A DNA stretch of 64,000 nucleotides from Chamaelirium japonicum (taxonomy: Eukaryota; Streptophyta; Magnoliopsida; Liliales; Melanthiaceae), in NCBI GenBank assembly GCA_947650365.1, contig CANTAL010000136.1, positions 124,001-188,000 on the forward strand, read 5' to 3'. Shown piece by piece: positions 13,970-27,842 of this stretch. The position numbers were made by a program, and so were the translations under genes. The notes under the pieces were generated by a model. It did no database searches. It saw nothing but the letters and a program-made list of their open reading frames with translations, and was not told the DNA's origin. Position 1 is the stretch's first letter; every line of letters starts with the position of its first letter.

Positions 13970-14640
13970 TCATTCGTACGATCCATTCTAATTCATTCAT
14001 ATGATCCATTCTAATTCATTCATACAATCTATTCTAATTCTTTTGCATGAATGGATCCATTCTAATTAATTCGTACGATCCATTCTATTTCATTCGTACG
14101 ATCCATTCTAATTCATTCGCACGATCCATTCTAATTCATTCATACGATCCATTCTAATTCATTCATACAATCCATTCTATTTCTTTCGTACGAATGGATC
14201 CATTCTAATTCATTCGTACGATCCATTCTATTTCTTTCGCACGATCTATTCTAATTCATTCGTACGATCCATTCTAATTCATTCGTACGATCTATTCTAA
14301 TTCATTCATACAATCCTTTCTAATTCATTCATACGATCCATTCTAATTCATTCATACAATCTATTCTAATTATTTTGCATGAATGGATCCATTCTAATTC
14401 ATTCGTACGATCCATTCTATTTCATTCGTACCATCCATTCTAATTCATTCGCACGATCCATTCTAGTTCATTCATACGATCCATTCTAATTCATTCATAC
14501 AATCCATTCTATTTCTTTCGTACGAATGGATCCATTCTAATTCATTCGTACGATCCATTCTATTTCTTTCGCACGATCTATTCTAATTCTTTCGTACGAT
14601 CCATTCTAATTCATTCGTACGATCCATTCTAATTCATTCG
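13970..14640 (-). repeat. 332-bp tandem duplication
   Basis: Two copies of about 332 bp. TTTTGCATGAATGGATCC occurs at 14,041 and 14,373, and TTTCGTACGAATGGATCC is also 332 bp apart (its CGTACG at 14,187 and 14,519). The length fits twelve 23-bp units plus two 28-bp units. Confidence 0.82.
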
Positions 14641-15769
14641 CACGATCTATTCTTATTCATCCGTACGATCCACTCTAATTCATTCACACGATCTATTCTA
14701 ATTCATTCGTACGAGCTATTCTAATTCATTCGTACGATCCATTCTAATTCATTCGTGCGATCCATTCTAATTCATTCATACAATCCATTCTAATTCTTTC
14801 GCACGAATGTATCCATTCTAATTCATTCGACGATCCACCCTAATTCCTTCGTATGATCCATTCTAATTCATTCGCATGATCCATTCTAATTCATTTGTAC
14901 GATCCATTCTAATTCATTCATACAATCCATTCTAATTCTTTTCCACAAATGTATCCATTCTAATTCATTCGTACAATCCATTCTAATTCTTTCGTACGAT
15001 CCATTTTAATTCCTTTATACGATCCATTATAATTCCTTCGTACGATCCAATCTAATTCATTCATACGATCCATTCTAATTCGTTCGTACGATCTATTCTA
15101 ATTCATACGTACGATCCATTCGAATTCATTCATAGGATCCATTCTAATTCATTCATACGATCCATTCTAATTCATTCGCATGAATATATCCATTCTAATT
15201 CAGTACGATCCATTCTAATTCATTTGCACGAATGTATCCATTCTAATTGATTCGTACGATCCATTCAAATTCATTCATACAATCCATTTTAATTCTTTTG
15301 TAAGAATGCATCCATTCTAATTCATTCGTATGATCCACCCCAATTCCTTCGTATGATCCATTCTAATTCATTTGCACGAATGTATCCATTCGAATTCATT
15401 CGTACGATCCATTCGAATTCATTCATACGATCCATTCTAATTCATTCATACGATCCATTCTAATTCATTCGCATGAATGTATCCATTCTAATTCATTCGT
15501 ACGATCCATTCTAATTCATTCGCACAATCTATTCTAATTCATTCGTACAATCCATTCTAATTCATTTGCACGATTCATTCTAATTCTTTTGCACGATCCA
15601 TTCTAATTCATTCAAACTATCCATTCTAATTCATACGTACGATCCATTCTAATTCATTCATACGATCCAATCTAATTCATTCATACGATCCATTCTAATT
15701 CATTCGCACGAATTCATTCATACGATCCATTCTAATTCATTCATACGATCCATTCTAATTCATTCGCAC

Positions 15770-18163
15770 GATTGTTTCCATTCTAATTCCTTCGTTCGAT
15801 CCATTCTAATTCCTTCATACGATCCATTCTAATTCCTTTGTACGATCTATTCTATTTCTTTCGTATGATCCATTCTAATTCCATCGTACGATCCATTCTA
15901 ATTCATTCCCATGAATGTATCCATTCTAATTCATACGTACTATCCATTCTAATTCATTCATACGATCCAATCTAATTCATTCAAATAATCCATTCTAATT
16001 CTTTTGCATGAATGTATCCAATCTAATTCATTCGTACGATCCATTCTAATTCATTCGTACTATCCATTCTAATTCATTCATACTATCCATTATAATTCAT
16101 TCCTACGATCCATTCTAATTCATAAGTACGATCTATTCTAATTCATTCGTACGATCAGTTCTAATTCATTCGCACGATCCAATCTAATTCATTCGCATGA
16201 TCCATTCTAATTCATTCATACGATCCATTCTAATTCATTCATACAATCCATTGTAATTCTTTCGCTCGAATTTATCCATTCTAATTCATTCGTACGATCC
16301 ACCCTAATTCCTTCGTATGATCCATTCTAATTCATTCGCACGATCCATTCTAATTCATTCGTATGATCCATTCTAATTTATTCATACGATCCATTCTAAT
16401 TCATTCATACGATCCATTATAATTCATTAGCACGATTCATTCTAATTCATTCATACGATCCATTCGAATTCATTCATACGATCCATTCTAATTCATTCAT
16501 ATGATCCATTCGAATTCATTAGCACGATCCATTCTAATTCATTCGTACGATCCATTCTATTTCATTCGTACGATCCATTCTTACCCATTCGTACGATCCA
16601 TTCTAATTCATTCGCACGAATGTATCCATTCTAATTCATTCGTACGATCCATTCTAATTCATTCGCACGATCCATTCTAATTCATTCATACGATCCATTT
16701 TAATTCATACGTACAATCAATTCTAATTCATTCGTATGATCCATTCTAAATCATTATATCCATTCTAATTCATTCGTACGATCCATTGGAATTCATTCAT
16801 ACGATCCATTCTAATTCATTCATACGATCCATTCTAATTCATTTGCACGAATGTATCCATTCTAATTTATTCGTACGATCCATTCTAATTCATTTGTACG
16901 ATCCATTCTAATTCATTCATACAATCCATTCTAATTCTTTTGCACGAATGTATCCATTCTAATTCCTTCGTACGATCCACTCTAATTCCTTCGTACGATC
17001 CATTCTAATTCCTTCGTACGATCTATTCTATTTCTTTCGTATGATCCATTCTAATTCCATCGTACGATCCATTCTAATTCATTCCCATGAATGTATCCAT
17101 TCTAATTCATACGTACTATCCATTCTAATTCATTCATACGATCCAATCTAATTCATTCAAATAATCCATTCTAATTCTTTTGCATGAATGTATCCAATCT
17201 AATTCATTCGTACGATCCATTCTATTTCATTCGTACTATCCTTTCTAATTCATTCATACTATCCATTATAATTCATTCCTACGATCCATTCTAATTCATA
17301 AGTACGATCTATTCTAATTCATTCGTACGATCAGTTCTAATTCATTCGCACGATCCAATCTAATTCATTCGCACGATCCATTCTAATTCATTCATACGAT
17401 CCATTCTAATTCATTCATACAATCCATTGTAATTCTTTCGCTCGAATGTATCCATTCTAATTCATTCGTACGATCCACCCTAATTCCTTCGTATGATCCA
17501 TTCTAATTCATTCGCACGATCCATTCTAATTCATTCGTATGATCCATTCTAATTTATTCATACGATCCATTCTAATTCATTCATACGATCCATTATAATT
17601 CATTAGCACGATCCATTCTAATTCATTCATACGATCCATTCGAATTCATTCATACGATCCATTCTAATTCATTCATATGATCCATTCGAATTCATTAGCA
17701 CGATCCATTCTAATTCATTCGTACGATCCATTCTATTTCATTCGTACGATCCATTCTTACCCATTCGTACGATCCATTCTAATTCATTCGCACGAATGTA
17801 TCCATTCTAATTCATTCGTACGATCCATTCTAATTCATTCACACGATCCATTCTAATTCATTCATACGATCCATTTTAATTCATACGTACAATCAATTCT
17901 AATTCATTCGTATGATCCATTCTAAATCATTATATCCATTCTAATTCATTCGTACGATCCATTGGAATTCATTCATACGATCTATTCTAATTCATTCATA
18001 CGATCCATTCTAATTCATTTGCACGAATGTATCCATTCTAATTCATTCGTACGATCCATTCTAATTCATTTGTACGATCCATTCTAATTCATTCATACAA
18101 TCCATTCTAATTCTTTTGCACGAATGTATCCATTCTAATTCCTTCGTACGATCCACTCTAATT
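15770..18163 (-). repeat. 1,176-bp tandem duplication
   Basis: Copy 1 is about 15,770-16,945. Copy 2 is about 16,946-18,121 and resemblance runs on to 18,163. TCAAATAATC lies at 15,981 and 17,157, and TCATTATATC at 16,751 and 17,927, both 1,176 bp apart. Shared oddities include CATAAGTACG, GATCAGTTC, CCATTGTAATTC and CCATTGGAATTC. The copies look nearly identical by eye. Confidence 0.9.
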
Positions 18164-18946
18164 CATTTGAACGATCCATTCGAATTCATTCATACGATCC
18201 ATTCTATTTTATTCATACGATCCATTCTAATTCATTTGCACGAATGTATCCATTCTAATTCATTCGTACGATCCATTCTAATTCATTTGTACGATCCATT
18301 CTAATTCATTCATACAATCCATTCTAATTGTTTTGCACGAATGTATCCATTCTAATTCCTTCGTACGATCCACTCTAATTCCATCGTACGATCCATTTTA
18401 ATTCCTTCGTACGATCCATTCTAATTCCTTCGTACGATCCATTCTAATTCATTCCCATGAATATATCTATTCTAATTAATTCGTACGATCCATTCTAATT
18501 CATTAGCACGATCCATTCTAATTCATTCGTACGATCCATTCTAATTCATTCGTACAATCCATTCTTACTCATTCGTACGATCCATTCTAATTCATTCATA
18601 CGATCCATTCTAATTCGAATTAGTATGAATTAGAATGGATCATTCTAATTCATTTGCACGAATGTATTCATTCTAATTCATTCGTACGATCCATTCTAAT
18701 TCATTTGTACGATCCATTCTAATTCATACGAATGATCGTACTAATGTATCATTCTAATTCATTCGTACGATCCATTCTAATTCATTCGTACGATCTACTC
18801 TAATTCATTTGCACTATCCATTCTAATTCATTCATACGATCCATTCTAATTCATTCATACAATCCATTCTAATTCTTTCGCACGAATGTATCCATTCTAA
18901 TTCATTCGTACGATCCACCCTAATTCCGTCGTATGATCCATTCTAA

Positions 18947-21900
18947 TTAGAATGGATTAGAATAGATTGTGTGAATGAATTAGAATGGATCGTGCGAATG
19001 AATTAGAATGGATACATTCGTGCGAATGAATTACAATGGATTGTATGAATGAATTCGAATGGACCGTATGAATGAATTAGAATGGATCGTATGAATGAAT
19101 TCGAATAGATTGTATGAATGAATTAGAATGGATCGTATGAATGAATTAGAATGGATCGTACGAATGAATTAGAATGGATCGTGCGAATGAATTAGAATGG
19201 ATCGTACGAATGAATTAGAATGGATACATTCGTGCGAATGAATTAAAATGGATCATACGAAGGAATTAGGGTGGATCGTACGAATAGGGTCGTGCTAATG
19301 AATTAGAATGGATCGAACGAATGAATTAGAATGGATCGTACGAATGAATTAGAATGGATCGTACGAATGAATTTGAATGGATCGTACGAATGAAATAGAA
19401 TGGATACATTCGTTCAAAAGAATTAGAATAGATTGTATGAATGAATTAGAATGGATCGTACAAATGAATTAGAATGGATCGTACGAATGAATTAGAATGG
19501 ATACATTCGTGCGAATGAATTAGAATGGATCGTACGAATAAGTAAGAATGGATCATATGAATGAATTAGAATGGATCGTACGAATAAAATAGAATGGATT
19601 GTATGAAAGAATTCGAATGGATCGTATGAATGAATTAGAATGGATACATTCGTGCGAATGAATTAGAATGGATCATACGAAGGATTTAGAAAGGATCGTA
19701 TGAATGAATTCGAATAGATTGTGCGAATGAATTAGAATGGATCATACGAATGAATTAGAATGGATACATTCGTGCGAATGAATTAGAATGGATCGTACGA
19801 ATGAATTAGAATGGATACATTCGTGCGAATGAAATAGAATGGATCGTATGAATGAATTAGAATGGATCGTGCGCATGATCCATTCTAATTCATTCATACG
19901 ATCCATTCTAATTCATTCATACGATCCATTCTAATTCATTCGCACGAATGTATCCATTGTAATTCATTCGTACGATCCATTCTATTTCATTCGTACGATC
20001 CATTCTAATCCATTCTAATTAGAATGGATCATACAAAGGAATTAGGGTGGATCGTACGAATGAATTAGAATGGATACATTCGTGCGAAAGAATTAGAATG
20101 GATTGTATGAATGAATTAGAATGGATCGTATGAATGAATTAGAATGGATCGTGCGAATGAATTAGAATGGATCGTACGAATGAATTAGAATGGATCGTAT
20201 GAATGAATCAGAATGATCCATTTGTACGATCATTCGTATGAATTAGAATGGATCGTACAAATGAATTAGAATGGATACATTCGTGCAAATGAATTAGAAT
20301 GGATCGTACAAATGAATTAGAATGGATCGTTTGAATGAATTAGAATGAATTCAACTGGCAATGAATTAGAATGTATCGTAAGAAGGAATTAGAATGGATA
20401 CATTCGTGCGTATGAATTAGAATGGATCGTATGAATGAATTACAATGGATCGTGTGAATGAATTAGAATGGATCGTACGAAAGAATTAGAATGGATACAT
20501 TCGTGCAAAAGAATTAGAATGGATTATATGAATGAATTAGAATGGATTATACAAACGAATTAGAATGGATCGTGCGAATGAGGATACATTCGTGTGAATG
20601 AATTAGAATGGATCATACGAATGAGTACATTCGTACGATCCAATCTAATTCATTCATACGATTCATTCTAATTCATTCATACGATCCATTCTAATTCATT
20701 TGTACGATCTATTCTAATTCATTCATACAATCCATTCTAATTCTTTTGCACGAATGTATCCATTCTGATTCATTCGTACGATCCATTCTAATTCCTTCGT
20801 ACGATCCATTCTAATTCCTTCATAGAATCCATTGTAATTCGTTCGCACGATTGAATGTATCCATTCTAATTCATTCGTACGATGCATTCTAATTCCTTCG
20901 TATGATCCATTCTAATTCCTTCATAGGATCTATTCTAATTCATTAGCACGATCCATTCTAATTCATTCATACTATCCATTCTAATTCGCATTAGAATGAA
21001 TTAGAATGGATCGTACGAATGAATTAGAATAGATTGTATGAATGAATTAGAATGGATCGTACGAATGAATTAGAATGGATCGTACGAAGGAAATTAGAAT
21101 GGATCGTACGAAGAAATTAGAATGGATCGTACGAATGAATACATTCGTGCAAAGAATTAGAATAGATTGTTTGAATTAATTAGAATGGATCGTACAGATG
21201 AATTAGAATGGATCGTATGAATGAGTTAGAATAGATTGTGCGAATGAATTAGAATGGATCTTACGAATGAATTAGAATGGATACATTCGTGCGAATGAAT
21301 TAGAATGGATCGTATGAATGAATAATGGATCATACGAATAAAATAGAATGGATCGTACGAATGAATTCAAATGGATCATGCTAATGAATTAGAATGGATC
21401 ATACGAATGAATTAGAATAGATTGTGCAAATGAATACATTCGTGCGAATGAATTAGATAGATCGTGCTAATGAATTATAATAGATCGTACGAATGAATTA
21501 GAATAGATACATTCGTGCGAATGAATTAGAATGGATCGTACAAATGAGTAAGAATGGATCGTACGAATGAAATAGAATGGATAGTACGAATGAGTAAGAA
21601 TGGATCATACGAATGAAATATAATGAATCGTACGAATCAATTAGAATGGATACATTCATATGAATGAATTAGAATGGATCGTATGAATGAATTAGAATGG
21701 ATCGTGCGAATGAATTAGAATGGATCGTACGAATGAATTAGAATGGATAGTATGAATGAATTAGAATGGATCGTACGAATAAATTAGATTGGATACATTC
21801 ATGCGAAAGAATTAGAATGGATTGTATGAATAAATTAGAATAGATCGTAATAATGAATTAGAATGGATCATAGGTATGAATTACAATGGATACATTCATG

Positions 21901-24900
21901 GGAATGAATTAGAATGGATCATACGAAGGAACTAGAATGGATCATACGAATGAAATAGAATGGATCGTACGAAGGAATTACAATGGATCGTATGAAGGAA
22001 TTAGAATGGATCGTACGAAGGAATTAGAATGGATACATTCGTACGAATGAATTAGAATGGATCGTATGATCCATTCTAATTCATTCATACGATCCATTCT
22101 AATTCATTCATACGATCCATTCAAATTCCTTCGTACGATCCATTCTAATTCCTTCGTACGAACCATTCTAATTCATTTCCATGAATGTATCCATTCTAAT
22201 TCATACGTACGATCCATTCTAATTCATTCATACGATCCAAATTAATTCATTCATGCGATCCATTCTAATTCATTCACACAAATGTATCCATTCTAATTCA
22301 TTCTAATTCCTTCATACGATCCATTCATACGATCGATTCTAATTCATTCGCACGAATGTATCCATTCTAATTCATTCACACGATCCATTCTAATTCATTC
22401 ATACGATCCATTCTAATTCATTCGTACGATCTATTCTAATTCATTCGCACAATCTATTCTAATTCATTCGTACGATCCATTCTAATTTATATAATCCATT
22501 CTAACTCATACGTACGATCCATTCTAATTCATTCGTACAATCCATTCTAATTCATTCTCCCGTACGATCCATTCTAATTCATTCACATGAGCCATTCTAA
22601 TTCATTCATACGATCCATTCTAATTCATTCATACAATCCATACTAATTCTTTCGCACGAATGTATCCATTCTAATTCATTCGTACGATCCACCCTAATTC
22701 CTTCGTATGATCCATTCTAATTCATTCGCACGAATGTATCCATTCTAATTCATTCGCACAAATGTATCCATTCTAATTCATTCGTGTGATTCATTCGAAT
22801 TCATTCATACGATCCATTCTAATTCATTCATACGATCCATTCTAATCTATTCTTTTGCACGAATGTATCCATTCTAATTCATTCGTATGAAAATATCTAT
22901 TCGAATTGATTCGTACTATCCATTCTAATTCCTTCATACGATCCATTCTAATTCATTCGCACGATTCATTCTAATTCATTCATATGATCCATTCTAATTC
23001 ATTTGTATGATCCATTCTGTTTCATTCGTACGATCCATTCTTACTCATTCGTACGATCTATTCTAATTCATTCGCACGAATGTATCCATTCTAATTCATT
23101 CATACGATCCATTCTAATTCATTCGTACGATCAATTCTAATTCATCGTGCTAATTCATTCGTACGATCCATTCTAATTTATTCATACGATCCATTCTATT
23201 TCATTCGTATGATCCATTCTTACTCATTCGTACGATCCATTCTAATTCATTCGCACGAATGTATCTATTCTAATTCATTCATACGATCCATTCTAATTCA
23301 TTAGCACGATCCATTCTAATTCATTCGTACGATCCATTCTAATTCATTAGTACAATCCATTCTTACTCATTCGTACGATCCATTCTAATTCATTCGTACA
23401 ATCCATTCTAATTTGAATTAGAATGAATTAGAATGGATCGTACGAATGAATTAGAATGGATTGTATAAATGAATTAGAATGGATCGTGCTAATGAATTAG
23501 AATGGATCGTACGAATGAATTAGAATGGATCGTACGAAGGAATTAGAATGAATTGTACGAATGAATTAGAATGGATAGATTTGTGCAAAAGAATTAGGAT
23601 GGATCGTATGAATGAATTATAATGGATCGTGCGAATGAATTAGAATGGATACATTCATGCCAATGAATTAGAATGGATCGTACGAATGAATTAGAATGGA
23701 TCGTACGAATGAATTTGAATGGATCGTGCTAATGAAATAGAATGGATCGCACAAATGAATTATAAAAGATTGTACGTATGAATTAGAATGGATCGTACGA
23801 ATGAATTAGAATGGATCGTGCGAATGAATTAGAATGGATCATTCAAATATATTGGAATGGATACAATCGTGCGAATGAATTAGAATGGATCGTACGAATG
23901 AGTAAGAATGTATCCATTCTAATTCATTCATACGATCCATTCTAATTCATTCGCACGAATGTATCCATTCTAATTCATTCACACGAATGTATCCATTCTA
24001 ATTCATTCGCACGATCCATTGTAATTCATTCATACAATCCATTCTAATTCTTTTCCACGAATGTATCCATTCGAATTCATACGTACGATCCATTCTAATT
24101 CATTCATACAATCCAATCTAATTAATTCATACGATCCATTCTAATTCATTCGCACGATTGTATCCAATCTAATTAATTCGTACGATCCATTCTAATTCAT
24201 TCGCACAATCTATTCTAATTCATTCGCACGATCCAATCTAATTCATTCGTACGATCCATTCTAATTCATTGTGCGAATAAATTAGAATGGATCGTACGAA
24301 TGAGTAAGAATGGATCGTACGAATAAAATAGAATGGATTGTACGAATGAATTAGAATGGATCGTGCGAATGAATTAGATTGGATCGTGCGAATGAATTAG
24401 AATAAATTGTGCGAATGAATTAGAATAGATCGTACGAATTAATTAGAATGGATACATTCGTGCGAATGAATTTGAATGGATCGTACGAATGAATTAGATT
24501 GGATTGTATGAATGAATTAGAATGGATCGTACGTATGAATTCGAATGGATATATTCGTGCAAAACAATTAGAATGGATTGTATGAATGAATTACAATGGA
24601 TCGTGCGAATGAATTAGAATGGATACATTCGTGCGAATGAATTAGAATGGATACATTCGTGCGAATGAATTAGAATGGATCGTATGAATGAAATAGATTG
24701 GATCGTATGAATGAATTAGAATGGATCGTACATATGAATTAGAATGGATACATTAATGGGAATGAATTAGAATGGATCGTACGAAGGAATTAGAATGTAT
24801 CATACGAATGAAATAGAATAGATCGTACGAAGGAATTAGAATGGATCGTACGAAGGAATTAGAATGGTTCGTACGAATGAATTAGAATAGATTGTGCGAA

Positions 24901-25148
24901 TGAATTAGAATGGATCGCACGAATGAATTAGAATGGATACATTCATGCGAAAGAATTAGAATGGATTGTATGAATGAATTAGAATAGATACATTCGTGCG
25001 AAAGAATTAGAATGTATTGTATGAATGAATTACAATGGATCGTGCGAATGAATTACAATGGATCGTATGAATGAATTAGAATGGATCATATGAATGAATT
25101 AGAATGGATCGTGCGAATGAATTAGAATGGTTCGTACGAATGAATTAA
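18947..25148. repeat. satellite sub-region: alternating blocks
   Basis: Approximate blocks: F 18947-19874, R 19875-20019, F 20020-20214, a scrap of R 20215-20233, F 20234-20627, R 20628-20988, F 20989-22068, R 22069-23413, F 23414-23909, R 23910-24269, F 24270-25148. A small non-consensus word, TTCAACTGGC, interrupts the F block near 20,349. The last F block has a paralogue at about 30.05-30.95 kb. Only satellite is present. Confidence 0.9.
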
Positions 25149-25300
25149 TGTATCCATTCTAATTCATTCGTACGATCCATTCTAATTCATTCGCACGATC
25201 CATTCTAATTCATTCATACGATCCATTCTAATTCATTCATACGATCCATTCTAATTCACTAGCACAATCCATTCTAATTCATTCTAATTCATTCAAACGA
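24240..25300. repeat. segmental duplicate, partner at 30.05-31.1 kb
   Basis: An F block followed by the start of an R block shares its variant order with 30,050-31,100: GAATAAAATAG, CGAATTAATTAG, GTATGAATTCGAATGG, GCAAAACAATTAG (24,559) against GCAAAATAATTAG (30,363), GAATTACAATGG, and the F-to-R switch into TATCCATTC (25,151 and 30,950). The offset is about 5.80 kb, of which the LINE and one target repeat account for about 1.2 kb. Confidence 0.85.
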
Positions 25301-27638
25301 TCCATTCTAATTCATTCGCACGAATGTAACCATTCTAATTCATTCGTACGATCCATTCTAATTCATTCACATGAATGTATCCATTCTAATTCATTCTAAT
25401 TCCTTCGTACGATCCATTCTAATTCCTTCGCACGAAAATATCCATTCTAATTCATTCGTATGATCCATTCTAATTCATTCTAATTCATTCGTACGATCCA
25501 TTCGAATTCATTCATACGATCCATTGTGCGATCCATTCTAATTCATTCATACAATCATTCATACGATCCATTCTAATTCATTCATACGATCCATTTAAAT
25601 TCATTCGCACGAATGTATCCATTCTAATTCATTCGTACGATCCATTCTAATTCATTCGCACAATCTATTCTAATTCATTCGTACGATGCATTCTAATTCA
25701 TTCGCACGATCCATTCTAATTCATTTGCACGATCCATTCTAATTCATTCATACAATCCATTCTAATTCTTTTGCATGAATGTATCCATTCTAATTCATTC
25801 GTACGATCCATTCTAATTCCTTCATACGATCCATTCTAATTCCTTCGTACTATCCATTTTATTTCATTCGCATGATCCATTCTAATTCCTTCGTATGATC
25901 CATTCTAATTCATTCCCATGAATGTATCCATTCTAATTCATACGTACGATCCATTCTAATTCATTCAAACGGTCTAATCTAATTCATTCGTACGATCCAT
26001 TCTAATTCATTCGCACGAATGTATCCATTCTAATTCATTCGTACGATCCAATCTAATTCGTTTGCACAATCGATTCTAATTCATTCGTATGATCCATTCT
26101 AATTCATTAGCACGATCCATTCTAATTCATTCGTACGATCCATTCTATTTCATTCGTACAACCCTTTCTTACTCATTCGTACGATCCATTCTAATTCATT
26201 CGCATGAATGTATCCATTCTAATTCATTCGTACGATCCATTCTAATTCATTCGCACGATCCATTCTAATTCATTCATACGATCCAATGAATTAGAATGGA
26301 TCGATCCAACTAGTCTATTTCATTCGTACGATCCATTCTTACTTATTCGTACGATCCATTTTAATTCATTCGCACAAATGTATCCATTCTAATTCGTTCG
26401 TACGATCCATTCTAATTCATTTGTACGATCCACCCTAATTCCTTCGTATGATCCATTCTAATTCATTCGCACGAATGTATCCATTCTTTTTCATTCAAAT
26501 GATCCATTCGAATTCATTCATACAATCCATTCTAATTCATTCGTACGATCCATTCTAATTCATTCGCACGATCCATCCTAATTCATTCATACGATCCATT
26601 CTAATTCATTCTAATATCCATTCTAATTCATTCGCACAATCTATTCTATTTCATTTATACGATCCATTCAAATTCTTTCGCATGAATGTATCCATTCTAA
26701 TTCATTCGTATGATCCATTCTAATTCATTCGTACGATCCATTCAAATTTATTCGCACGATCCATTCTAATTCATTCATACGATCCAATCTAATTCATTTA
26801 TAAAATCCATTCTAATTCTTTCGCACGAATATATCCATTCTAATTCATTCGTACGATCCATCTAAATTCCTTCGTATGATCCATTCTAATTTATTCGCAC
26901 GAATGTATCCATTTTAATTCATTCGTACGATTCATTCAAATTCATTCATACGATCCATTCTAATTCATTCATACGATCCATTCTAATTCATTCACACGAA
27001 TGTATCCATTCTAATTCATTCGTACGATCCATTCTAATTTATTCGCACAATCTATTCTAATTCATTCGTATGATCCATTCTAATTCATTTGCACGATCCA
27101 TTCTAATTCATTTGCACGATCCATTCTAATTCATTCATACAATCCATTCTAATTCTTTTGCACGAATGTTTCCATTCTAATTTATTCGTACGATCATTCT
27201 AATTCCTTCGTACGATCCATTCTAATTCCTTCGTACGATCCTTTCTAATTCCTTCGTACGATCCATTCTATTTCATTCGTATGATCCATTCTAATTCCTT
27301 CGTACGATCCATTATAATTCATTCCCAAGAATGTATCCTTTCTAATTCATACGTACGATCCATTCTAATTCATTCGTACGATCCATTCTAATTCATTCAT
27401 ACGATCCATTCTAATTCATTCTTAAGTGTCCATTCTAATTCATTCGTACGAATGAGTAAGAATGGATCGTACGAATGAATCCATTCTAATTCATTCATAC
27501 ATCCATTCTAATTCATTCGCACGTTCCATTCTAATTCATTCGCACGAATGTATCCATTCTAATTCATTCTAATTCTTTCGTATGATCCATTCTAATTCCT
27601 TCGCACGAATGTATCCATTCTAATTCATTCGTACGATC
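25149..27638 (-). repeat. satellite sub-region: R block left of the LINE
   Basis: This is reverse-orientation satellite ending at the LINE target site. Two scraps of F sequence occur, near 26,287-26,304 and 27,450-27,480. Next to the first scrap is the word CCAACTAGTCTATTTC, the reverse complement of an odd word found at the 6,068 switch. Half-units such as TAATTCATTCTAATTC (two CATTC steps without the GATC part) recur here and in the right flank of the LINE. Confidence 0.88.
27626..27638. repeat. target-site duplication, left copy
   Basis: CATTCGTACGATC directly next to the poly(A) tail is identical to 28,838-28,850. The word is also part of the satellite, so a match by chance is easier than in unique DNA. 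However, both copies sit exactly at the junctions, and removing the LINE plus one copy restores the satellite phase. Confidence 0.85.
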
Positions 27639-27650
27639 TTTTTTTTTTTT
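27639..27650 (-). other. LINE poly(A) tail
   Basis: Twelve T on the + strand, uninterrupted, equal twelve A at the 3' end of the minus-strand element. It abuts the left target-site repeat with no extra bases. Confidence 0.9.
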
Positions 27651-27842
27651 AATCAAAGCTATGGGGATTTTATTAGGGACCCCGCCCAAGAAACAAAAAA
27701 AGAATATTCACATTACAACTCTGGCCTTTTATAGATCAAGGCTATCAGAGAAATGGAAAACAAAATACAGAGAACATTGAAACTAGAAACAAATCCATCT
27801 CCTCACTCATCTACAAAAACAGCCCCTCTAAGTCCCTTCCAA
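27651..27842 (-). other. LINE 3' untranslated region
   Basis: About 190 bp lie between the ORF2 stop codon and the poly(A) tail on the minus strand. No further open frame of note and no resemblance to the satellite were seen. It ends in AGCTTTGATT directly before the A run. Confidence 0.8.
27669..27674 (-). promoter_or_regulatory. polyadenylation signal AATAAA of the LINE
   Basis: The minus strand reads AATAAA here, 18 nt before the poly(A) run begins. This is a normal distance for a cleavage and polyadenylation signal, and it supports the view that the element was copied from a polyadenylated RNA. Confidence 0.75.

Larger units (their letters stand above)
12833..18946 (-). repeat. satellite sub-region: long R block
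   Basis: This is the longest stretch of one orientation on the reverse strand, about 6.1 kb, broken only by a scrap of F sequence near 18,618-18,640. It contains a 332-bp tandem duplication near 13,970-14,640 and a 1,176-bp tandem duplication near 15,770-18,160. Non-canonical spacers such as TTCCTTCG and TTCTTTTGC are frequent. No gene is seen. Confidence 0.9.
1..27638. repeat. 23-bp satellite array, left part
   Basis: This is tandem satellite DNA. In F orientation the unit is the 10-mer GAATGAATTA, the related 10-mer GAATGGATCG, then TAC. At 10,021-10,100, for example, successive GAATTAG words lie exactly 23 bp apart. A 28-bp variant replaces GATCGTAC with GATACATTCGTGC. Common sub-variants are GAATGAGTAAGAATGG, GAATGAAATAGAATGG and GAAGGAATTAGGGTGG. 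The consensus is about 35% G+C, with G over C about 6 to 2 on the F strand. Units diverge by a few bases, and orientation changes many times. The array starts before base 1. No transcription unit is visible in it. Its role is unknown; plant satellites of this kind usually sit in heterochromatin. Confidence 0.97.

Noticed and set aside
20340-20370. Possible foreign insertion at the word TTCAACTGGC
   Set aside because: Only about 10 bases depart from the consensus and the unit resumes at once; more likely a local mutation or small indel than an element.
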